From E44-bin46 sp964354655 (GTDB taxonomy: Bacteria > Chloroflexota > Dehalococcoidia > Dehalococcoidales > E44-bin46), in assembly GCA_964354655.1 (NCBI GenBank), contig CAYHAL010000042.1, forward strand, positions 1-5,298: 5,298 bases of DNA, given 5' to 3'. The notes below the pieces were generated by a model. That model searched no databases and was not told the origin of the DNA. It worked only from the letters and a program-made list of their open reading frames with translations. Each line of letters begins with the position of its first letter. Position 1 is the first letter of the stretch. Shown piece after piece: positions 1 to 5,298 of the stretch. The position numbers and the translations under genes are program-made.

Positions 1-1
1 T

Positions 2-5
2 AGGA
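2..5 (+). promoter_or_regulatory. Ribosome binding site of the NuoE-like gene
   Basis: AGGA lies eight bases before the ATG at 14, a normal Shine-Dalgarno spacing, and supports that start. Only 13 bases precede the gene, so nothing can be said about a promoter or an upstream gene. Confidence 0.55.
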
Positions 6-13
6 CTGGTGAG

Positions 14-475
14 ATGGAGCCTGATGTCAAGGAACAGTTAGATAAGATATTGTCGCAATATGAGGGCGAGAGCAGTAACCTTATCTCTATTCTTCAAGCG
101 GCTCAAGGGAGATTTGGTTATCTGCCTAAAGAGGTGATGCAGGGAGTCGCCAAGTTTTTGCGGTTACCAGAGAGCACTGTTTACGGAGTGAGTACCTTCT
201 ACGCTCAGTTTAAGCTCACTCCCAGTGGTAAGATAATAGTCAAGGTGTGTCGGGGGACGGCTTGCCATGTGCGAGGCGGGGTGCGCATCCTCCGTGAGGT
301 GGAGAAGCGGTTAGGTATTAAGCCGGGGGAGACCACCGATGACTTTGAGTACAGTTTAGAAACGGTGGCTTGTTTTGGTTCATGTGCCTTATCCCCAGTA
401 ATGGTAATTGACAAAACCGTCTATGGACGAATGACGACGGCTAAAGTGGGGCAGATTTTGGCAGGTACTAAGTAG
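14..475 (+). CDS. nuoE: NuoE-like [2Fe-2S] subunit (NADH dehydrogenase 24 kDa / HydA-HydC family)
   Basis: This 153-residue protein is a thioredoxin-like [2Fe-2S] subunit that partners a NuoF-type NADH:FMN flavoprotein in complex I, bifurcating hydrogenases and NAD-linked formate dehydrogenases. An N-terminal helical part (about 1-68) includes the family segment LLxxAQxxxGYLP-like at 26-38 (ILQAAQGRFGYLP) and VYGVSTFYAQF at 56-66. The thioredoxin-like part follows. The four cluster ligands are all present in the family spacing: C79-x4-C84 in CRGTACHVRGG, and C120-x3-C124 in CFGSC. The length is normal for the short soluble form found in hydrogenases and FDHs. There is no signal peptide or membrane segment, so it is cytoplasmic. 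It is followed after 21 bases by the NuoF fusion, its expected partner. The cluster is normally a side electron site near FMN. Naming it nuoE is by family; it belongs to the FDH complex, not to a respiratory complex I operon visible here. Confidence 0.94.
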   Translation: MEPDVKEQLDKILSQYEGESSNLISILQAAQGRFGYLPKEVMQGVAKFLRLPESTVYGVSTFYAQFKLTPSGKIIVKVCRGTACHVRGGVRILREVEKRLGIKPGETTDDFEYSLETVACFGSCALSPVMVIDKTVYGRMTTAKVGQILAGTK

Positions 476-484
476 CCTCTGTGG

Positions 485-499
485 TTGGATACAATAATG
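485..499 (+). promoter_or_regulatory. Ambiguous start region of the NuoF-GltD gene (TTG 485 or ATG 497)
   Basis: Two in-frame starts lie four codons apart. ATG 497 has only a weak GGA (487-489) seven bases upstream. TTG 485 has no purine-rich site at normal spacing. The weak site suggests translation coupled to the NuoE-like gene, whose stop ends at 475. Either choice leaves all domains intact. Confidence 0.4.
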
Positions 500-3400
500 A
501 CCTTTGATGAGATACGAAGTCGGGCAATAGCCGAGTGGGAAGCCTTAGAACATAGTGATAAACCCCGCATCTATATTGGGACGGCGACCTGTGGTCGGGC
601 GTCTGGTGTCCTTACTGTGCTTGAGGCGATAAAGTCTGAACTGGCAAAGCATGATATTGAGGCTATTATTATCCACATCGGTTGCATTGGGCTTTGCTAT
701 GCTGAACCTTTGGTAGATATAGCTAAACCAAATCGTCCCCGTATCTGTTATTCCAATGTTACCCCGGAAATCGTCCCCCAGCTTATAGAGGATTATCTTA
801 TCAAAGATAACCCTCGTCCTGACTTGGCTCTGGGCACCCTAGGTGATGGCAGTGTTGATGGCATACCCAAGCTTTTTGATCTCCCCATGCTCAAACCTCA
901 GGTGCGTATAGCACTGCGCAATTGTGGGTTCATTGACCCTGAGAATATCAATCACTGTATCGCTAGGGGTGGCTATCAATCTCTCAGAAAAGTTCTATTT
1001 GAGATGACGCCGGAGCAGGTTATTGATGAGGTAAAGCGCTCACGACTCCGGGGGCGCGGTGGTGCTGGCTTCCCTACCGGGCGGAAGTGGGAATTCTGTC
1101 GCAAGTCCCAGGGCAAGGAGAAATATCTTATCTGCAATGCCGATGAAGGCGACCCCGGTGCCTTTATGGACCGCAGCATAATGGAGGCTGACCCGCACAC
1201 TGTTATTGAAGGAATGGCTATCGCTGCCTATGCTATAGGTGCCACTGAGGGTTATATCTACATCAGGGCTGAATACCCTTTGGCGGTTAATCGCCTCCGT
1301 ATTGCCCTCAAACAAGCTGAGGAGAAAGGATTCCTGGGCAAGAACATACTTGGCTCTGGCTTTGGCTTTAGTGTACATGTCAAGGAGGGGGCGGGGGCTT
1401 TCGTTTGTGGTGAGGAAACAGCACTAATGGCATCCATTGAGGGCAAACGGGGTATGCCTCACCCTCGTCCCCCATTCCCAGCCCAGTCCGGCTTATGGGG
1501 TAAGCCCACTAATATTAATAATGTGAAGACTCTTTCTAGTATCCCGGTCATTATTGCTCGGGGTGCAGATTGGTTTGCCTCCATTGGCTCAGAGAAAAGC
1601 GGGGGGACAGCGGTCTTTGCTCTAACTGGCAAGATTGCTAACAGCGGTTTAGTTGAGGTACCAATGGGCACGTCGCTTCAGGAAATCATCTATGCGATTG
1701 GTGGGGGAGTCCTCAACGGCAAACGCTTCAAGGCAGCTCAGACTGGCGGTCCCTCTGGGGGCTGCCTGCCTGCCAGCCTTCTAAACCTGCCTGTAGACTA
1801 TGAGTCCTTAGCTCAGGCTGGCTCTATTATGGGCTCTGGGGGCATGGTGGTAATGGATGAGGATACCTGTATGGTTGATATTGCCAAGTTTTTCCTTGCT
1901 TTTACCCAGGCTGAATCGTGTGGCAAGTGTGTTCCTTGCCGTCTAGGAACAAAGCAGATGCTGGATATCTTAGAGGATATTACTAATGGTGAAGGTAAGC
2001 TTGGAGACATTGACCTGCTTGAGGACCTAGCTAGAGATGTTATCGCCGGCTCCCTATGTGCCTTGGGTGGGACAGCACCTAATCCTGTTCTCACCACTAT
2101 CCGCTACTTCCGAGATGAATATGAGGAGCATATTAAGCGGCACCACTGCCGGGCTGCGGTGTGTAAGGGTTTAGTTACGGCGCCGTGCAGCCATACCTGT
2201 CCTGCTGGCGTGGATGTACCTCGTTATGTTCGGTTTATTGGTGATGGTAGGTTTGCCGAGTCTGTAGCCGTAGTCCGTGAGAAGATTCCTTTCCCTTCAG
2301 TCTGTGGTTACATTTGTACCCATCCCTGCGAGGCTAAGTGTCGGCGGGGTCAGCTAGATGAAGCCATTGCTATCCGGGTGCTCAAGCGGTTTGCCACTGA
2401 GCATGATAACGGGTTATGGAAACAGCGCTCCAAGGTTGCCTCTGCCACCGGTAAGCGGGTGGCTATTGTCGGCTCAGGGCCGGCGGGACTGACAGCAGCC
2501 TATTACCTGGCTAAGCTTGGTCACTCGGTGATTGTCTTTGAGGCATTGCCTGAGCCAGGCGGCATGATGCGAATTGGTATCCCTGATTATCGGTTGCCCA
2601 AGGACATTCTTAGGGCTGAGATTGAGGAGATAAAAAGCGTAGGTGTTGAGATAAGGACAAATACAAGGGTCGATTCGCCAGAAAGTCTCCTTGAGCAAGG
2701 TTATGATGCTATCTTCTTAGCTATCGGGGCACACCAGGCCATCAGATTGGGGGTTGAGGGGGAGGACAGCCCCAAGGTTAAGGAGGGAATATCCTTTTTA
2801 AGGGATGTAGGTTTGGGCAAGGAGGTAGAGTTAGGCGATAGGGTGGCTATTATTGGTGGTGGTAATGTAGCTATAGACTCAGCACGAACTGCGCTCCGTC
2901 TTGGGGCTAAAGAGGTAGCCATTATCTATCGTCGAACTCGAGCCGAAATGCCGGCCAGCCCAGAGGAAATTGACGGAGCTCTGGTGGAAGGCGTAAATAT
3001 TCACTTTCTGGTAGCGCCAGTAAGAATAATTAGCCAGAATAATGAATTGCGATTAGAGTGTATTCGCATGAAGCTGGGGGTAGTGGATGCCAGTGGCAGG
3101 CAGCGGCCTGAGCCAATTGAGGGCAGTGAGTTCACTATGGACTTTGATACTATTATAGCTGCTATCGGTCAACGCCCGGGAATTCCGGCTTCGTTTGATT
3201 TAGCCACTGGTCGAGGAAACACCATTCAGGTTGACCCTGATAGCCTGGCCACTGGCAGGGAGGGTATTTTTGCTGGTGGCGATGTTGTCACTGGACCAGC
3301 AACGGTCATTGAGGCAGTTGCTGCCGGAAGGCTGGCGGCAATCTCCATAGACAAGTACCTGGGTGGCAGCGGGGTCGTTGATGAAACGCTGGCACCGCCT

Positions 3401-3577
3401 GAAGGAGAGGTAGCCCCTCTTGGGGAGGCTGAGGAGAAAAGACGGTCACCAATACCTACCCTCCCACTTGAGCAGCGGCGTAGTAGCTTTGCTGAAGTAG
3501 AACTCAGCCTTGATGAGGAGATGGCAATTGAGGAAGCAAGGCGGTGTCTGAACTGTGACCTTGAGGAGAAGGAGTAA
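497..3577 (+). CDS. nuoF: NuoF-like NADH:FMN flavoprotein fused to a GltD/NfnB-like FAD, NADPH-binding module
   Basis: A single uninterrupted frame of 1026 residues joins two flavoproteins. Residues about 25-105 are a thioredoxin-like ferredoxin domain (C32, C63, C67, with C84 nearby). The NuoF core follows: FMN/NADH loop RGRGGAGFPTGRKW (185-198), NADEGDPGAF (214-223), GAGAFVCGEETAL (298-310), an SLBB-like region (about 365-430), and the [4Fe-4S] motif C475-x2-C478-x2-C481 with C521. From about 551 the GltD-type half begins, with cluster cysteines C556, C564, C568, C607, C611 and C615. Then come the FAD loop VGSGPAG (658-664), the NADPH loop GGGNVA (787-792) with the RR pair at 812-813 in YRRTRAEMPA, which in this family suits the 2'-phosphate, and the FAD-closing motif GIFAGGD (923-929). 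The tail ends in CLNC (1017-1020). It probably exchanges electrons with NADH at FMN and NADPH at FAD. ATG 497 is preferred because TTG 485, four codons upstream, has no ribosome site. The protein is cytoplasmic, and its family assignment is firm; the physiological reaction is inferred. Confidence 0.94.
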   Translation: MTFDEIRSRAIAEWEALEHSDKPRIYIGTATCGRASGVLTVLEAIKSELAKHDIEAIIIHIGCIGLCYAEPLVDIAKPNRPRICYSNVTPEIVPQLIEDYLIKDNPRPDLALGTLGDGSVDGIPKLFDLPMLKPQVRIALRNCGFIDPENINHCIARGGYQSLRKVLFEMTPEQVIDEVKRSRLRGRGGAGFPTGRKWEFCRKSQGKEKYLICNADEGDPGAFMDRSIMEADPHTVIEGMAIAAYAIGATEGYIYIRAEYPLAVNRLRIALKQAEEKGFLGKNILGSGFGFSVHVKEGAGAFVCGEETALMASIEGKRGMPHPRPPFPAQSGLWGKPTNINNVKTLSSIPVIIARGADWFASIGSEKSGGTAVFALTGKIANSGLVEVPMGTSLQEIIYAIGGGVLNGKRFKAAQTGGPSGGCLPASLLNLPVDYESLAQAGSIMGSGGMVVMDEDTCMVDIAKFFLAFTQAESCGKCVPCRLGTKQMLDILEDITNGEGKLGDIDLLEDLARDVIAGSLCALGGTAPNPVLTTIRYFRDEYEEHIKRHHCRAAVCKGLVTAPCSHTCPAGVDVPRYVRFIGDGRFAESVAVVREKIPFPSVCGYICTHPCEAKCRRGQLDEAIAIRVLKRFATEHDNGLWKQRSKVASATGKRVAIVGSGPAGLTAAYYLAKLGHSVIVFEALPEPGGMMRIGIPDYRLPKDILRAEIEEIKSVGVEIRTNTRVDSPESLLEQGYDAIFLAIGAHQAIRLGVEGEDSPKVKEGISFLRDVGLGKEVELGDRVAIIGGGNVAIDSARTALRLGAKEVAIIYRRTRAEMPASPEEIDGALVEGVNIHFLVAPVRIISQNNELRLECIRMKLGVVDASGRQRPEPIEGSEFTMDFDTIIAAIGQRPGIPASFDLATGRGNTIQVDPDSLATGREGIFAGGDVVTGPATVIEAVAAGRLAAISIDKYLGGSGVVDETLAPPEGEVAPLGEAEEKRRSPIPTLPLEQRRSSFAEVELSLDEEMAIEEARRCLNCDLEEKE
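2147..2386 (+). other. Domain junction and GltD-type double-cluster region of the fusion protein
   Basis: This stretch encodes residues 551-630 of the fusion. It opens with C551-x4-C556-K, the motif that in HydB-type proteins ends the NuoF core before a 2x[4Fe-4S] ferredoxin domain. It then goes straight into the GltD-family cluster helix region (C564-x3-C568-PAGVDVPRY, then C603-x3-C607-x3-C611-x3-C615-RRG). There is no flexible linker, no stop and no frame change, so the fusion is genuine in this sequence. Confidence 0.75.
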
Positions 3578-3580
3578 GCG

Positions 3581-3584
3581 GGAG
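3581..3584 (+). promoter_or_regulatory. Ribosome binding site that sets the TTG start of the FDH gene
   Basis: GGAG sits six bases before TTG 3591, inside the 13-base gap after the stop of the fusion gene. It decides the start: the next in-frame ATG (3645) would remove the first strands of the N-terminal [2Fe-2S] domain. Another in-frame TTG (3561) lies inside the previous gene and lacks a better site. Confidence 0.65.
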
Positions 3585-3590
3585 TTTGCC

Positions 3591-5298
3591 TTGGATAAGA
3601 TTAAATTAACGATTAATGGTCGAGTGGTTGAGGCGAGGCAGGGGATGACGGTGCTGGAGGCAGCCCAGGTGGCTGGTATTTATATCCCCACCATGTGCTC
3701 TGACCCTGACCTAGAGCCGTACGGAGCTTGCCGCCTTTGCATTGTGGAGGTTGAGGGCATGCGTGGTTTGCCCCCAGCCTGTGCTACACCAGCCACCGAG
3801 GGGATGGTAGTGCGCACTGATACACCGGCAGTCAACAAGGTGCGCCAGACTACTGTGGAGCTGCTTATTGCTGACCATCCTAGTGATTGTCTCACCTGTC
3901 CCAAGAATCAGCAGTGTGATTTGCAGAAGGTGGCTGCCTACCTCGGTATTACCCGGCAGCGCTTCCGCAAGACAACCAGGTTGTTGCCTATAGATAGCAG
4001 CAACCCCTTCTTTGACCGTGACCCTAATTATTGCATTCTTTGTGGAAAGTGCGTGCGTATGTGTGACGAGGTCCTGGGGGTGGGGGCTATTGCCTTAGCC
4101 TTTCGCGGCTATGCCAGCAAGGTGTCTACCTTTGGTGACGGGCTTTTGCTCGACTCAAATTGCGTGTCCTGTGGGGAATGTGTTGCCCATTGTCCGGTTG
4201 GCGCCCTAACCGTCAAAGATGCCAAGCCACCGACACGGGAAGTAGCCACTGTCTGTCCTTACTGTGGTGTTGGCTGCGGGGTTTATCTCGGTATTCGCAA
4301 CGGGCGGGTGATAAGCGTTCGCGGCAATAGGGAAGGCGTCAATAAGGGCTGTCTTTGCGTTAAAGGTCGCTTTGGCATTGCTGAATTCATTCATCATCCT
4401 GAGCGCTTAACCACCCCCCTGGTGAGGCGAAATGGGGAACTTACTCAGGCAACCTGGGACGAAGCACTAGACCTGATTGCCAGTAAGCTAGCCAATTATA
4501 GCCGGGATGAGGTGGCGGTAGTCTCCTCAGCCAAGTGCACCAATGAGGACAACTATGTTATTCAGAAATTTGCCCGGACGGTGCTAAATACCAATAATAT
4601 TGACCACTGCGCCCGTCTTTGCCATGCTCCTACTGTAGCTGGTTTAGCTCAAAGCTTCGGCAGCGGTGCCATGACTAACTCAATTAATGAGATCAGCAAT
4701 GCTGCTTGCATTTTGGCTATCGGAACAAATACGACTGCCGCTCATCCCGTGATTGGGCTCAGGATAAAGAAAGCAGTGCGCAACGGGGCAAAACTCATTG
4801 TGGCCAACCCTCGCCAGATTGACTTGGTCCGTGTTGCTGGCTTATGGCTACAGCATATGCCGGGCAGCGATGTTGCCTTACTCATGGGGATGATGCGGGT
4901 TATAGTGGACGAGGGGTTACTTGATTTGGCATTTATTAAGGAGCGGTGCGAGAATTTTGATGCCTTCAGGGGGTCACTTAAAAACTTTGACTTAGATACT
5001 GTAGAACGCATTACCGGGGTGCCCAAGGATAAGATAGCTGAGGCAGCCAGGATATATGCTACCAACAAGCCTGCCTCTATCCTCTATGCTATGGGAATTA
5101 CCCAGCACTCTCACGGCACAGATAATGTAATAGCCATTGCTAACCTGGCAATGCTCACCGGGAATATAGGCAAGCCATCTACCGGGGTCAATCCGCTGCG
5201 GGGTCAGAATAATGTGCAGGGCGCTTGCGACCTTGGTGCCTTGCCTGATGTCTATACCGGATACCAGGCAGTAGCTGACCCGGCGAGCCGGGGGAAAT
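3591..5298 (+). CDS. fdhF: Formate dehydrogenase alpha subunit with NuoG-like N-terminal cluster domain (3' end beyond window)
   Basis: The frame runs from TTG 3591 off the window end, giving 569 residues of a family usually near 900 long; the C-terminal pterin-binding part is missing only because the window stops. The enzyme interconverts formate and CO2 at a Mo/W bis-pterin guanine dinucleotide centre in the cytoplasm. The N-terminal domain holds [2Fe-2S] ligands C36, C47, C50, C64; a His-ligated [4Fe-4S] site H96, C100, C103, C109; and two ferredoxin-type clusters, C148/C151/C154/C158 and C191/C194/C197/C201. The FDH core begins with its own [4Fe-4S] ligands C222, C225, C229, C256, and K258 matches the conserved electron-relay lysine. 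The metal-ligand position in CARLCHAPTVAGL is C344, encoded TGC (4620-4622), so this is a cysteine and not a selenocysteine enzyme. H345 and R537 (in NPLRGQNNVQG) complete the active site by comparison with E. coli FdhF U140, H141, R333. The upstream NuoE and NuoF-GltD genes are its likely NAD(P)-linked partners. It is also called fdhA. Confidence 0.95.
   Translation, partial: MDKIKLTINGRVVEARQGMTVLEAAQVAGIYIPTMCSDPDLEPYGACRLCIVEVEGMRGLPPACATPATEGMVVRTDTPAVNKVRQTTVELLIADHPSDCLTCPKNQQCDLQKVAAYLGITRQRFRKTTRLLPIDSSNPFFDRDPNYCILCGKCVRMCDEVLGVGAIALAFRGYASKVSTFGDGLLLDSNCVSCGECVAHCPVGALTVKDAKPPTREVATVCPYCGVGCGVYLGIRNGRVISVRGNREGVNKGCLCVKGRFGIAEFIHHPERLTTPLVRRNGELTQATWDEALDLIASKLANYSRDEVAVVSSAKCTNEDNYVIQKFARTVLNTNNIDHCARLCHAPTVAGLAQSFGSGAMTNSINEISNAACILAIGTNTTAAHPVIGLRIKKAVRNGAKLIVANPRQIDLVRVAGLWLQHMPGSDVALLMGMMRVIVDEGLLDLAFIKERCENFDAFRGSLKNFDLDTVERITGVPKDKIAEAARIYATNKPASILYAMGITQHSHGTDNVIAIANLAMLTGNIGKPSTGVNPLRGQNNVQGACDLGALPDVYTGYQAVADPASRGK

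Noticed and set aside
1..3. TAG at the window edge as the stop of an upstream gene
   Set aside because: With no sequence before it, the reading frame cannot be known.
205..414. Minus-strand open frame inside the NuoE-like gene
   Set aside because: It lies wholly opposite a gene with clear family motifs, and its translation shows no recognisable domain.
490..495. TACAAT resembling a -10 promoter box just before ATG 497
   Set aside because: No matching -35 element lies 16-18 bases upstream, and transcription would begin inside the gene, so it is most likely chance.
476..496. Possible terminator or regulatory hairpin in the first intergenic gap
   Set aside because: The gap is only 21 bases, with no GC-rich stem and no T-run.
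976..2097. Several minus-strand and one plus-strand alternative open frames inside the NuoF half
   Set aside because: All overlap strongly conserved NuoF coding sequence; the antisense frames follow from its codon usage and have no family features.
2474..2922. Minus-strand open frames opposite the GltD half
   Set aside because: They are shadows of the FAD and NADPH loops on the other strand, with no ribosome site or domain evidence.
3645..3647. In-frame ATG as the start of the FDH gene
   Set aside because: It would delete the first 18 residues of the [2Fe-2S] domain, while TTG 3591 has a well-placed GGAG.
3680..5068. Minus-strand open frames opposite the FDH gene
   Set aside because: The + strand frame carries every FDH cluster and active-site motif; the antisense translations show nothing recognisable.

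Overview
The window holds three co-directional genes on the + strand that read as one tightly packed operon for a soluble, iron-sulfur-rich, nucleotide-linked formate dehydrogenase. The order is a NuoE-like [2Fe-2S] subunit (14-475), a NuoF-like flavoprotein fused in frame to a GltD/NfnB-like FAD/NADPH module (497-3577), and a formate dehydrogenase catalytic subunit with a NuoG-like N-terminal cluster domain (3591 to beyond the window end). The gaps are 21 and 13 bases, with no terminator or promoter I can support between the genes. No tRNA, rRNA, mobile element, CRISPR array or notable DNA repeat was seen, and no stretch of 300 bases lacks a gene.

Work by domain: the FDH subunit should oxidise formate (or reduce CO2) at a Mo/W-bis-pterin centre with cysteine at the metal-ligand position (C344), H345, K258 and R537 all present. 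It should pass electrons through its own [4Fe-4S] cluster and four NuoG-like clusters. NuoE and the NuoF half form an NADH/FMN module. The GltD half adds an FAD site and a second, NADPH-type dinucleotide site. About ten Fe-S cluster sites can be read from motifs, although three of them have an incomplete canonical ligand set. A dual NAD(H)/NADP(H) formate dehydrogenase, possibly electron-bifurcating, is the simplest reading. The bifurcating part is inference.

The organism is probably a strict anaerobe with formate/CO2 metabolism, such as an acetogenic, syntrophic or sediment bacterium. Mixed codon use and about 50% GC by eye do not fix the lineage. Protein style resembles uncultured Chloroflexota/Dehalococcoidia or similar anaerobes, but this is only an impression. 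The most unusual points are the NuoF-GltD fusion next to FDH, the way the fusion joins at the end of a HydB-like region, and the apparent loss of one expected ligand from each of the two GltD-type clusters.
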